From Desulfobacterales bacterium (GTDB lineage: Bacteria > Desulfobacterota > Desulfobulbia > Desulfobulbales > JAGXFP01): DNA of 64,000 nucleotides. Positions 53,904 through 62,594 of the stretch are shown here, in pieces (position 1 is the first letter of the stretch; the number at the start of each line of letters is the position of its first letter). The position numbers were made by a program, and so were the translations under genes. The stretch lies in assembly GCA_024637225.1 (NCBI GenBank), contig JAGXFP010000008.1, forward strand, positions 157,202 through 221,201, given 5' to 3'. The notes beneath the pieces were generated by a model that had not been told where the DNA came from, ran no database searches, and saw only the letters and a list, made by a program, of their open reading frames with translations.

Positions 53904-56321
53904 ATGAAATTTACCGTTAACTGGCTGAAAAAATATATAGATTTCGATCTGTCGAATCGTGAACTCGCCGACCGCTTGACCATGGCCGGGCTCGAGGTGG
54001 ACAGTGTCGAGGAGCTCTATCCCGGCCTCGATGATCTCCGGGTGGGGCTGGTCAAAGGGGTGAAGCCCCATCCGAACGCCGATCGCCTCTCCCTTTGCGA
54101 AGTCGACGACGGCGAGTCCGTGCGCCGGGTGGTCTGCGGCGCCCCTAATGTCAGGGCCGGGATGCTTACCGCCCTGGCGGTGCCCGGCACGGTAATGCCC
54201 GGCGGTTTCAAGATTAAACCCGCCAAGATCAGAGGCGAAGCCTCCGAGGGGATGCTCTGCTCGGCCCATGAACTGGGGATCAGCCCGGACAAGGCCGGAA
54301 TCATGGATCTGCCGGCTGATCTTTCCCCCGGCCAATCCCTGGTTGAGGCCCTGGAGCTTCGCGATACCCTGATCGAAGTCGACCTCACTCCCAACCGGCC
54401 CGACTGCGCCAGCGTGATCGGCACGGCCCGGGAGGTCGGCGCTTTTGTCGGTAAAAAGGTCAAACATCCCGGCGCCGGCGATCTGCCCGAGTTGAGCGGC
54501 GCTGATCTGCCTTTTGCTGTTGAGGTCCGTGATTTCGCGGCCTGTCCCCGTTATTCGGCCAGGATGGTCAAAGGGGTCAAAATCGCCCCTTCCCCCTGGT
54601 GGCTGCAGCGGCTCCTCCTGGCCTTGGGTTTGCGCCCGATCAATAATGTGGTTGATGTTACCAACTTTGTCATGCTCGAGTATGGCCAGCCCCTGCACGC
54701 CTTTGATTTCAGCAAACTTGCCGGCGGTCGGATTGTCGTGCGCCGGGCTGCCAAAGGCGAAACGACCGAGACCCTGGACGGCGTGGAGCGCCGGCTCGAT
54801 GAGGAAATGCTCCTGATCTGCGATGCCGAGCGGCCGGTGGCCGTGGCCGGGGTCATGGGCGGGGGTAATTCCGAGGTGAGTGACGATACCGTCGATATCC
54901 TCCTGGAAAGCGCCTGCTTCGACCCGGTCAGCATCCGGCGGACTTCAAGGCGCCTCAACCTGGCCACCGATTCCTCCTATCGTTTTGAAAGGGGCGTCGA
55001 TCCCCAGGGGACCGTGCGGGCCCTGGAGCGGGCGGTGGAACTGATTGTCGAACTGGCCGGCGGCGTGGCTGTGCCTGGCGGGGTTGACCTTAAGGAAGGT
55101 TTGCCGGAGAACAGCCCCATCGATTTACGGGTCCGGCGTTGTAACGATCTCCTCGGCCTTGATTTAAGCGCCCGTCAGATTGGCGATTATCTTGAATCCA
55201 TCGAGATAGACGCGGATCCGGTCGACGAAGAATCCCTCAAGGTAACGCCTCCCGGGTTCCGGGTCGATCTGGAGCGGGAGGTCGATCTCTTCGAGGAGGT
55301 GGCCCGGCTCGTTGGTTATAACGAGATACCCGTCACCCTGCCCCATGTCCCGCTTAGTTTCGCGGACCGGGATCCCGCCCGCGAGATCCGCAAGGAGGTG
55401 GCGGCGATCATGACCGCCCAGGGTTATAACGAAGCGATCAATTACAGCTTTGTAAGCGATCGTCATTATGATATGCTCGGACTCCCAGCGGATCATCCGG
55501 CCCGGCGCAACGTGCGGCTCCTTAATCCCCTGGCCGAGGACCAGAGCGTCATGCGGACCATGCTGCTCCCCGGGATCCTCGAGAACCTGAAACGAAACGT
55601 CAACCACCAGCGCCCCGACATCAAGCTTTTCGAGGTCGGCAAGGTGTTCCATCCCACCGACAGCGAGCTGCCGGACGAGGAAATGCGGCTGGTTGCGGTA
55701 ATCAGCGGCAAGCGTAATCCGGATTCACCCCCGCTTCATTTCGGCGAGGAAGAATGCGACTTTTTCGATATCAAGGCCTGCGGCGAAAATCTGTTGAACG
55801 AGCTGCGCCGGGACCAGGTGGAAATGGTGTCTCCGAAGGAGACCCCTGCCTATGTCGGCGGTTCCCCCTATCTCGCCCTCCAGACCGGCGCCGAGGTGCT
55901 CGGCGGTCTGGGCCGGTTGTCGGCCGACTGCCTGAAGAGATTCGGAATCAAAACCGAGGTCTACTTCCTGGAAGTCAGCTTGACCGGACTGGCGGAAGTT
56001 TCGCCGCGGCCGAAATCGTTTGAGCCCCTCTCCCGTTTCCCCTCGGTAAACTGGGACCTGGCCATGCTGGTCCCCGAGAATCTGGCCGCCGGCGAGATTA
56101 TCGAAGCGGTAAAAAATTGCGGGGAAGAGATCCTCGAGGAAGCGCGGATCATCGATATCTTCCGGGGAGAGAGTATCGAGGAAGGCTATAAAAGTGTGGC
56201 AATTACGGTTACCTACAGGGATGACAGCAAGACCCTTGAAGATGAAACGGTCCAGAAGGTACACCAGAAAATAATCGATCTAATCAGTACCCGTTTCGGC
56301 GGGAAACTTCGGGAGGCTTAA
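53904..56321 (+). CDS. pheT: Phenylalanyl-tRNA synthetase beta subunit
   Basis: 805 residues, full length: EMAP-like tRNA-binding domain (VKPHPNADRLSLCEVD), B3/B4 editing region, B5, core, and C-terminal FDX-ACB anticodon domain (RFPSVNWDLAMLVPENL). Pairs with PheS. ends 3 bp before ihfA. Confidence 0.95.
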   Translation: MKFTVNWLKKYIDFDLSNRELADRLTMAGLEVDSVEELYPGLDDLRVGLVKGVKPHPNADRLSLCEVDDGESVRRVVCGAPNVRAGMLTALAVPGTVMPGGFKIKPAKIRGEASEGMLCSAHELGISPDKAGIMDLPADLSPGQSLVEALELRDTLIEVDLTPNRPDCASVIGTAREVGAFVGKKVKHPGAGDLPELSGADLPFAVEVRDFAACPRYSARMVKGVKIAPSPWWLQRLLLALGLRPINNVVDVTNFVMLEYGQPLHAFDFSKLAGGRIVVRRAAKGETTETLDGVERRLDEEMLLICDAERPVAVAGVMGGGNSEVSDDTVDILLESACFDPVSIRRTSRRLNLATDSSYRFERGVDPQGTVRALERAVELIVELAGGVAVPGGVDLKEGLPENSPIDLRVRRCNDLLGLDLSARQIGDYLESIEIDADPVDEESLKVTPPGFRVDLEREVDLFEEVARLVGYNEIPVTLPHVPLSFADRDPAREIRKEVAAIMTAQGYNEAINYSFVSDRHYDMLGLPADHPARRNVRLLNPLAEDQSVMRTMLLPGILENLKRNVNHQRPDIKLFEVGKVFHPTDSELPDEEMRLVAVISGKRNPDSPPLHFGEEECDFFDIKACGENLLNELRRDQVEMVSPKETPAYVGGSPYLALQTGAEVLGGLGRLSADCLKRFGIKTEVYFLEVSLTGLAEVSPRPKSFEPLSRFPSVNWDLAMLVPENLAAGEIIEAVKNCGEEILEEARIIDIFRGESIEEGYKSVAITVTYRDDSKTLEDETVQKVHQKIIDLISTRFGGKLREA

Positions 56322-56324
56322 AAG

Positions 56325-56615
56325 ATGAATGATGCGAATCTTACTCGTAAGGATCTGGCGCGGGCAATTAACGAGAAACTGGGGTTTTCCAAACAGAGTG
56401 CGGGTGAACTGGTAGACAACGTCTTTGATTCCATGAAGAGCAGACTCCTGAAGGAAGACGCCATCAAGCTTGTCCAGTTCGGGACCTTCAACATCAGGAA
56501 AAAGAACGCCCGGATCGGCAGAAACCCCCGCACCGGCGATACCATGGAGATCTGCCGGCGCAGCATGGTATCCTTCAAACCCAGTAAGGGACTGCGGGAG
56601 CGGATCAACTCCTGA
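56325..56615 (+). CDS. ihfA: Integration host factor alpha subunit
   Basis: 96 residues of the HU/IHF fold: LTRKDLARAINEKLGFSK, FGTFNIRKKNARIGRNPRTGD with the beta-arm. The position after pheT is the classical ihfA site. It bends DNA with the beta subunit. Confidence 0.9.
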   Translation: MNDANLTRKDLARAINEKLGFSKQSAGELVDNVFDSMKSRLLKEDAIKLVQFGTFNIRKKNARIGRNPRTGDTMEICRRSMVSFKPSKGLRERINS

Positions 56616-56714
56616 AGCGATTTCAGGGAGAGGAACGGCTGACCCGCCTGCTCCTCCGCCCGCTTGCCGTTAAAGGTGTTCGAGGTTTTGCCGTTCCTGC
56701 TTCGGGGTAAAACT

Positions 56715-57074
56715 ATGGACCGTTTAAATCAGGGTTCGCAAGAAATACCCGACAAGCTTTACTTCAAGATTGGCGAGGTAAGCAGGATTGTCGGGGTTGA
56801 CACCCACGTGCTTCGCTACTGGGAATCGGAATTCAAGATGATCAGGCCCCCGCGGGCCGCTTCCCGCCAGCGTCTTTACCGGCGGGTGGACATTGAAAAC
56901 CTGCTCAAGGTCCGGGAGCTCCTCCACGAGCGCGGCTTCACCATCGCCGGAGCCCGGCAGGCCTTGAAGGAAGAGGAAAACACCGGGGCAGGGAGCGGCG
57001 GTGAGTCGCCCGAAAAATTGGTCGGCACCCTGAAAAGGGAACTGCTCGATCTGAAAAAACTTCTGCGCCGCTAG
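56715..57074 (+). CDS. MerR-family transcriptional regulator
   Basis: 119 residues. Winged helix with [24 protein letters not shown] and [35 protein letters not shown] in parts. This small MerR type commonly follows ihfA in proteobacteria. The ligand is unknown. ATG 56715 has GGGG about 9 nt upstream; the in-frame start at 56664 is less likely. Confidence 0.85.
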   Translation: MDRLNQGSQEIPDKLYFKIGEVSRIVGVDTHVLRYWESEFKMIRPPRAASRQRLYRRVDIENLLKVRELLHERGFTIAGARQALKEEENTGAGSGGESPEKLVGTLKRELLDLKKLLRR

Positions 57075-57116
57075 TTCAGCGGTTGCTTATTTCCACAGGA
57101 TAGTGTTAATAGATTC

Positions 57117-57272
57117 GTAACCGTTCACCAGCGCCACATCTTCTGACGATCGGCTCGGCTTACGTACACGAGGTACACGGCGCCGATCCGCTTGTCCAAA
57201 TCCGCACCACTGCTGAACGGTTACAGTCCGGTGGTTTTGGGTTTTTCGGCAATCGCCCCGGTGAACAGTTGC
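57117..57272 (+). mobile_element. MITE-like element, copy 3, with perfect 8-bp target duplication
   Basis: 156 bp; ends GTAACCGTTCA and TGAACAGTTGC (two mismatches). Flanks ATAGATTC (57109-57116) and ATAGATTC (57273-57280) are identical. Located between merR and tRNA-Pro. Confidence 0.88.
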
Positions 57273-57306
57273 ATAGATTCAGCACTTCGTATTTCCAATT
57301 TTGGGT

Positions 57307-57383
57307 CGGGATGTAGCGCAGTCTGGTAGCGCACCTGAATGGGGTTCAGGGGGCCGGAGGTTCGAATCCTCTCATCCCGACCA
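57307..57383 (+). tRNA. tRNA-Pro(GGG)
   Basis: 77 nt. Acceptor CGGGATG/CATCCCG, anticodon stem CCTGA/TCAGG with loop ATGGGGT (anticodon GGG), T arm GGAGGTTCGAATCCTCT, encoded CCA. Confidence 0.97.
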
Positions 57384-57394
57384 GTTCTTTGTAC

Positions 57395-57428
57395 AAGGGT
57401 TTCCGGTTTTTCCGGGAACCCTTTTTTT
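57395..57428 (+). terminator. Terminator of tRNA-Pro
   Basis: AAGGGTTTCCGG (57395-57406) pairs with CCGGGAACCCTT (57412-57423), one wobble, followed by seven T. Confidence 0.85.
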
Positions 57429-57566
57429 GCTTTAAAAACCAGCAATTCCCATGCTCCCATCTTTTCCGCCCAATCATCCAGCTTCCTGAAGTCTCCTTCC
57501 TATATAGGTGTGGCGTCCCAGGCCCTGAGTAAGCCTGAATCCAGTTGTTGCTTTAGTTAAATAAGA

Positions 57567-58529
57567 TCACCCCAGAAAATAATATCCCGCCCCTACGATT
57601 ATCATAGCCATGGCCCGGAAGGTCTGGCTGTAGAAGATCAGCTCCAAGGCGAGCCGGGGCGAGAAAATCCCGGCGTAATAGGGAAACTGGTGGCGGATGG
57701 CACGCATCGGCGAGGAGAGGACATTGCCGACCAGGAGGGCCAGGACCAGATCCCGATTGGAGATGCTTCCGGCGTCGAGCAGGGAGCCGGCCGCGGCCAG
57801 GGCGGCGGACAATTCGGCGGAGATGTGCAGGGCCACGATCCCCAGGGTTTCCGGATGAAGCCAGGCCAGAAAGGGAGCATGATCGGCATGGTAGTCGCGT
57901 CCGGCCTCAAACATGCCGAAGCGGTTCAGCAGAAAGAAAACCACGTAGACCGGCACGGTGAAGGCCGCGATCCTCCTGATCCGCTTCCTGAATCGTTCCC
58001 AGGTCCTGCCCAGGGCCTGGCTCCAGGTAATCCTCTTCTGTTTCCGCTCCGGCTTTGCGGCGGGCTTTTCTTGCGGTTCGGGCAGCAGCAGGCGACCGGC
58101 GATCACCACGGAAAAAGTCTCCAGGCAGGCGGCGGCCATGGTCAGGCCGACATAATAGAAAGCCGCCCCTTTTATAAAGGTAACGGTCAGGAAGAAGACC
58201 GTGGGCAGATGAAGGAAGAAGCGCGGCAGGCTGTTGAAAAGGTTGGCCATCACCAGTTCGAGCTTGCCGAGCCTTTCCTGGTCGTAGGCCTCGGCCAGCA
58301 TGGTGTTGGCCGATACACCCGAGAAAAAAGCAACCGAAAAACTGGCCCCGGTAACCGGCGAAAGTCTCCCCGCCCTGGTCAGTGGCCGGGCGAGCCGGGC
58401 TACCTTGCTCGTCCAGTTCAGAGCCTCGATGAAGTTCCCGACCATCAGGCCCAGAGAGACGAAGAACATCAGACGCAACAGGGGCCAGAGCAGCCCCTGC
58501 CAGATTTCATAGATACCTGTCCCGTCCAT
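57567..58529 (-). CDS. Membrane protein of the nucleoside-recognition (Gate) family
   Basis: 320 residues, about eight to nine TM helices. Two Gate-like halves are suggested: FFSGVSANTMLAEAYDQERLG near the N-terminus and SAELSAALAAAGSLLDAGSISNRDLVLALLVGNVLSSPMRAIRH in parts near the C-terminus. Relatives include SpmA/SpmB-like and FeoB gate domains; the transported substrate is unknown. It is a monocistronic-looking gene with terminators on either side. Confidence 0.75.
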   Translation of the reverse strand: MDGTGIYEIWQGLLWPLLRLMFFVSLGLMVGNFIEALNWTSKVARLARPLTRAGRLSPVTGASFSVAFFSGVSANTMLAEAYDQERLGKLELVMANLFNSLPRFFLHLPTVFFLTVTFIKGAAFYYVGLTMAAACLETFSVVIAGRLLLPEPQEKPAAKPERKQKRITWSQALGRTWERFRKRIRRIAAFTVPVYVVFFLLNRFGMFEAGRDYHADHAPFLAWLHPETLGIVALHISAELSAALAAAGSLLDAGSISNRDLVLALLVGNVLSSPMRAIRHQFPYYAGIFSPRLALELIFYSQTFRAMAMIIVGAGYYFLG

Positions 58530-58812
58530 CTCAGCCTTTGTCTCTTTTTATAGCCTGTGTCTGCCCGGAAATGAGGATTTTTGTCCGAGAACGAAAAGCA
58601 AGGATGTCGGAAAAGCACTCTAAGGGATATAAACTTCGCGTACATTGGTACGTGAGCACTTCCCGATTCAGCGGCGACGAAGTTATCGGGCAAAAAGACC
58701 ATTTATGGACGGACACTAACTTGCGAGCCCATCTGTTTATTCTACCGGATACGGAAGCTTAAGCCAACCCGACCATTCGATCATAGCCATTCAGACACCC
58801 CCTAAATAAAAT

Positions 58813-58850
58813 AACCCGGACCGAAATTAATCGATCCGGGTTGTTTTGTT
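58813..58850. terminator. Strong hairpin terminator, possibly bidirectional
   Basis: AACCCGGA (58813-58820) pairs with TCCGGGTT (58835-58842) with further inner pairing (TCGAT/ATCGA-like), followed by GTTTTGTTT. The gap 58530-59041 otherwise contains no supported gene. Confidence 0.7.
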
Positions 58851-59041
58851 TATGCCGGCGCTATCGGCGAAGACCGGCTCCAGCGGATTACAGGGTCAAA
58901 GGATATGGATTTGAGCGATCCTTCGCCTACTCTGATACTTTTTTTACGTTATTCACCCATTATAGCTTAGAGGGATTATTGATTTGACCAATCGTCATTA
59001 CTGTTCAAAATTTAATCCCTCCGGCCTCTTTATTTGTTGTT

Positions 59042-59983
59042 CTATTTGTTGAACCCGCGAGCAGCAACCGTCGCGTACTTTGCGGCTCGCGGATTGTCGA
59101 GTTTCTGGTAATCCTCGGCGACGATTCGGTATGCATTCGCTTTCAGTCGGAGATCTGCGGCCCTGGGGCTGGTCACGCTACCGGCTAGAGCGGGTATCCG
59201 CAGTGTAATCCCGATATCGATGAGGTCCGGGTCTAGACGAGACAGCTCTGGTCTGTTTTCCGCATAGATAAGCGGCCACCAAAAGGGGTCTCCCCATGTG
59301 GTCGCAGCAATCACAGACAGCGTATCACCGGAGGACACGATAACCACTGACGTCGTAGCCTTTGCCGTTGGGGAGGACGGCTCTGCGGGAGCGGTGGCTG
59401 CGATAGCGGGAGCAGAGATGGTTTGCTCTTCTGCGGGAGCGGTGGTTGGAGTAGCGGGTGCAGGGGCACCGGTAACGGGAACTTCGTGAACGGGACGAAC
59501 CGGTTCGACGTTACCCGATGCCCTCTCTGGCGGCACCACGGACGCATTTTGCGTGAATATCCGGCTTTTTAAGCCGATGCCGAGTAGGATCAGCAGCACT
59601 ATAAGTACCGTCAGCAAGGCCAAGGCGCTGGTTCTTAAACGCCATGCAGTTTTGTCCTCAGTTAGTTCCTTTATTCGCAACCGACGGAAGGGCGCATTGA
59701 CAGCGAAACGCAGAGCGCTATAAGGGCGAAAGTGGACACGCGCGTGCTCCTGGATTGTTAACGGCTCACCAGAGTTGGGGTCGCGCCCCATCTGTTCACC
59801 GACATGGGTCGTATGGAAACGGCCAAAGCGATACAGATTAATGTCACTACCTTTCTCCAGCCCCTCACCCAAGGTCCTCGCGAGTTGGTGGATATAGGCA
59901 TCCGCCTCGACACTACTGACCTCGGCCCGCTTGGCCACCAGTTCTGTAAAAGCGTGTAACGTGATCTTATTATCGTCGCTCAT
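59042..59983 (-). CDS. HU/IHF-domain protein fused through a TM helix to LysM
   Basis: 313 residues. About 1-95 is an HU/IHF fold (KITLHAFTELVAKRAEVSSVEADAYIHQL, with YRFGRFHTTHVGEQMGRDPNSGEPLTI in parts). A TM helix lies at about 117-139 (ALALLTVLIVLLILLGIGL). An Ala/Pro/Thr linker leads to a LysM domain (about 210-262: SSGDTLSVIAATTWGDPFWW, then YAENRPELSRLDPDLIDIG). This places a DNA-binding-type domain in the cytoplasm and a peptidoglycan-binding domain outside. ATGA overlap with the upstream HU gene means coupled translation. Confidence 0.85.
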   Translation of the reverse strand: MSDDNKITLHAFTELVAKRAEVSSVEADAYIHQLARTLGEGLEKGSDINLYRFGRFHTTHVGEQMGRDPNSGEPLTIQEHARVHFRPYSALRFAVNAPFRRLRIKELTEDKTAWRLRTSALALLTVLIVLLILLGIGLKSRIFTQNASVVPPERASGNVEPVRPVHEVPVTGAPAPATPTTAPAEEQTISAPAIAATAPAEPSSPTAKATTSVVIVSSGDTLSVIAATTWGDPFWWPLIYAENRPELSRLDPDLIDIGITLRIPALAGSVTSPRAADLRLKANAYRIVAEDYQKLDNPRAAKYATVAARGFNK

Positions 59984-60285
59984 GTCGGCGTGCCCCCTTC
60001 ATCTGGTTCGATATTGTAAACACCTTCACGGAGCAATGTTCCTGTGCGAAATACGGGGACCCGTCGCTTTGGGAAAAGTGCAAAATCATTGCTGCCAGGC
60101 CGATAACCGCGGTATTCAGCGTATGTCGCCGTGTCGAAGGTGCCCAGGTGAGGCAGGGTTACCGCGTGTCCGGCTCGGAGCAGGTTCCGAATCTCCCGCA
60201 GCGTCGCTTTCAGCAATCGCCTCGATTGAACGTTTGAGATACCCAACTCCTTTGCAACGTGTGCAATAAGCTCAGTTTGGTCCAT
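59980..60285 (-). CDS. HU/IHF-family DNA-binding protein
   Basis: 101 residues from ATG 60285. HU/IHF fold: MDQTELIAHVAKELGISNVQ, VTLPHLGTFDTATY, YRPGSNDFALFPKRRVPVF. Instead of the usual GRNPxTG, the arm region has YRPGSNDFALFPKRR. A TTG at 60381 has a better ribosome-binding site (AAGGAT, 7 nt upstream) and would add 32 residues of low-complexity leader, so the start is uncertain. Probably pairs with the HU-TM-LysM product. Confidence 0.75.
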   Translation of the reverse strand: MDQTELIAHVAKELGISNVQSRRLLKATLREIRNLLRAGHAVTLPHLGTFDTATYAEYRGYRPGSNDFALFPKRRVPVFRTGTLLREGVYNIEPDEGGTPT

Positions 60286-60610
60286 GAGTGCACCGTAGCG
60301 GTTGAGGTGAACGATTTGCAACGATATCGGCGAACGGCATGACGTGGCGTCGTGACGATTCACCATGAAATGATAGTGCAATATGGTAATCCTTCAAGGT
60401 ACACCTCCAGTTGAATAAGTGGGGTCAGGATGAATCTCCCGCCCCTGAGAGAATCGAGTTGTGACAGTGCTTCCTCTAATCGCGGATCCTTACCTTGAAA
60501 ATGGTCTCCTGAGCATTGATTCTTTAGAGGTGTGTGCCAAACGGAGACTCGACCTCTTCACACTTGGCGGAGCCCCAACTATTTTACAAAATTGATGAGC
60601 ACAAGATGGT
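60286..60610. other. Promoter region of the HU pair
   Basis: About 325 bp, moderately AT-rich, no supported gene beyond the possible leader of the HU gene. A palindrome-free stretch; GAAGGAT (60391 area, minus strand) may be a ribosome-binding site. Confidence 0.35.
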
Positions 60611-60757
60611 TCAATGCTTACCGCCCCGATGACCGGAAGACTGGTGCCCTCCACCTCCATCTCCTCCACCTCTGTGGTGGCCACGCCACGGGCCTGGTGG
60701 GAGTATACAGGCCGAGAGGGACACCAGGATAAGCACTGCCGTTAATATCTTTTTCAT
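60611..60757 (-). CDS. Tiny His/Gly-rich lipoprotein (48 residues)
   Basis: ATG at 60755-60757, TGA at 60611-60613. The sequence starts MKKILTAVLILVSLSAC with lipobox LSAC (Cys17), followed by ILPPGPWRGHHRGGGDGGGG and HQSSGHRGGKH, so the mature 32-residue tail is mostly Gly, His and Arg. AAGGA lies about 8 nt upstream. The His/Gly tail could bind metals such as nickel, copper or zinc at the cell surface; that is inference. Same strand as the HU pair, 325 bp upstream. Confidence 0.75.
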   Translation of the reverse strand: MKKILTAVLILVSLSACILPPGPWRGHHRGGGDGGGGHQSSGHRGGKH

Positions 60758-61153
60758 ATTGTTTTCCTTAAGTTAAAAAATGATGCCGGCCAATTTTGGT
60801 ATTGATGGCTGACGTTTTAATCCTACCGATTTTTCTGAATGACTTTCACCGCCCGCAAATTACGCCGTATTTCCATCACAGGCAATGTGTCATCTCCAGA
60901 TTTGATGATCTGTTCCTAATTGATAAATGCACTAATGATGCCGTAAATTAAAAATATTTAAAAATCTCGCTGAAGACGTAATTGGCGGGGGGTTATATCC
61001 AGGGCAGCTAGAAAAGATGGCGGACTTACCGAACTTTGACCCGTCGCAATTGGTGGTTAACCCGCAATATATGACGGGAGGGGCTCCAGGGGATTATAGT
61101 GTCGTGAATATGGATTTGATCCTCCGTCTGTATTTGATAAACTTTTTTGCGTT
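60758..61153. other. AT-rich gap before vapBC
   Basis: No clear gene. A short frame at 61017-61150 (MADLPNFDPSQL...) has no ribosome-binding site and ends in a hydrophobic tail read through from the operator region; I treat it as non-coding. Confidence 0.4.
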
Positions 61154-61197
61154 ATTCATCCAAATGATGCATATTGATATGTATCATTTAGATGAAT
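61154..61197. promoter_or_regulatory. 44-bp operator palindrome of vapBC
   Basis: A near-perfect inverted repeat centred between 61175 and 61176: left ATTCATC C AAATGATGCATAT and right ATATGTATCATTT A GATGAAT, 19 of 22 pairs matching. It ends 19 bp before the antitoxin start, as expected for an autorepression site. Confidence 0.85.
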
Positions 61198-61216
61198 GTT
61201 TTTTTTGGAGATAAAT

Positions 61217-61420
61217 ATGAGAACAACATTAAATATTGATGATTCCCTTGTTGAGAGGGCATCCCATCTTACCGGAATAAAAGAAAAAACCGCTCTTGTC
61301 CGTAAAGGGCTCGAAGCCTTGATCAGCCTGGAGAGCAGTAAGCGTTTGGTTGCGCTTGGGGGAACCGAGAAAAAAATCCGGATGCCAAGGCGACGAAGAT
61401 CCGAGATATTAAAAAAATGA
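61217..61420 (+). CDS. vapB: VapB-type antitoxin
   Basis: 67 residues. N-terminal ribbon-helix-helix-like MRTTLNIDDSLVERASHLTG and a C-terminal basic tail (RMPRRRRSEILKK) typical of VapB antitoxins of the DUF2191 type. GGAG lies 7-10 nt upstream. Its end overlaps vapC by ATGA. It should bind the palindrome at 61154 and neutralise VapC. Confidence 0.85.
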   Translation: MRTTLNIDDSLVERASHLTGIKEKTALVRKGLEALISLESSKRLVALGGTEKKIRMPRRRRSEILKK

Positions 61421-61782
61421 TTCTCGCTGACACAAATGTTTGGATCAAACATCTTAGAGAAACCGATGCGGAGCTCATTTCTCATTTGAATATCGGTTTT
61501 GTTGCATGCCATCCATTTATTATCGGAGAGTTGGCCTGTGGTAACTTAGGCAATCGAGCGGAAATTTTGATGCTTTTCCAGGCACTTCCTTCATCACCAG
61601 TTGTTGAGGATGCAGAAATCATGGAGTTTATCGAAAACAATTCGTTAATGGATCGAGGCCTTGGATACGTTGATATTCATCTATTAGCTTCTGCCATGAT
61701 AGGCAATATTGTCCTTTGGACTTATGATCGACGTCTCAATGAAGCTGCAATAGACCTGGGCGTTTCATATCCAAAGAGCTAA
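61417..61782 (+). CDS. vapC: VapC-type PIN-domain toxin
   Basis: 121 residues. PIN acidic residues: D5 in MILADTNVW, E in GELACG, D in VDIHLLASA and the DRRLNE-type position near the end. VapC toxins cleave tRNA or rRNA. Lower GC than the surrounding core genes suggests transfer. A hairpin CTTTATTT/AAATAAAG (61793-61815) follows. Confidence 0.88.
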   Translation: MILADTNVWIKHLRETDAELISHLNIGFVACHPFIIGELACGNLGNRAEILMLFQALPSSPVVEDAEIMEFIENNSLMDRGLGYVDIHLLASAMIGNIVLWTYDRRLNEAAIDLGVSYPKS

Positions 61783-62028
61783 TCCTGGCAATCTTTATTT
61801 TTAACCGAAATAAAGCGAAAGAAGGAGGGAAGTGTGCCGCGTCAGATGAGGCTGTTGCAACAAAATCCTTGCTACCGGCGGCAATGTTCTTTGTCCTGAA
61901 AATCAGTCAGACAGCATGGTCCGACCCCATGGCCACAGCCCATATCCACCCACCCTGACAAAATTTTTTTAAATCCATTCCTCAATCGGTTATGTTCATT
62001 TCTTTTCCCGATTAACCGGAGGCTGCCG

Positions 62029-62310
62029 ATGAACTGTCATTTCTGCAAGACCAAGACCCCGGATGGAAAGATCATGTTCCGTGACGAATGCGAGCGCTGC
62101 GGAGCCGATCTGCATATCTGCCTGAACTGCTCCTTCCATGATCCCCATGCCTCCAAACAGTGCCGGGAACCGGCGATCCCTGAAGAAGTCAGGGACAAGG
62201 AACGGAAAAACCTCTGCGAGTATTTTCAGCCGAAGGAGGACGGCCAAGATCAGGGTGAGCAATCGTCTGGTGATGATGCCCGACGGAAGCTTGAGGATTT
62301 GTTTAAATGA
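62029..62310 (+). CDS. Small zinc-ribbon protein
   Basis: 93 residues. Cys pairs CHFC and CERC, then CLNC and H..C ligands (NCSFHDPHASKQC) suggest one or two zinc sites; the C-terminus is acidic and helical. GGAGG lies 7-11 nt before the ATG. Function unknown; similar short zinc ribbons are common in Desulfobacterota. Confidence 0.75.
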   Translation: MNCHFCKTKTPDGKIMFRDECERCGADLHICLNCSFHDPHASKQCREPAIPEEVRDKERKNLCEYFQPKEDGQDQGEQSSGDDARRKLEDLFK

Positions 62311-62331
62311 AATGGTTGACTCCTTTTTATA

Positions 62332-62351
62332 CATGTGAAGAAAATCACATG
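62332..62351. promoter_or_regulatory. CRP/FNR-family-type operator
   Basis: CATGTGA-AGAAAA-TCACATG contains the exact CRP consensus TGTGA-N6-TCACA. In Desulfovibrio the CRP-family regulator HcpR recognises a similar site. TTGACT occurs at 62316. It lies between the zinc-ribbon gene and the TVP38 gene. Confidence 0.5.
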
Positions 62352-62594
62352 GGGCAATAGAAAAATAGATAACTAAGTCCTGCCCCTTCTTTTTGATGGG
62401 AGTTAAAACGGCTGAAAGTGATGTATGCCCTTTCGCCGGTCATTGGCGCAGAATGCGGGCGTCTTCCGGATTCAGGCCGCTAGAGGATGTTTTTTTGCCA
62501 AGGCGGACAAAAGCGTCTTGTCACCTTCGCTCTTTGGAGGGTACTTTCCGGATGCGGGGAGTGTTCACTTTTGCGAGACCATCGATTTTCATCC

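Noticed and set aside
58538..58762. 74-codon plus-strand frame after the membrane gate gene
   Set aside because: No ribosome-binding site and no recognisable pattern; lies in a terminator-bounded gap.
61017..61214. 65-codon frame before vapB
   Set aside because: It has no ribosome-binding site and its second half reads through the operator palindrome as a hydrophobic tail.
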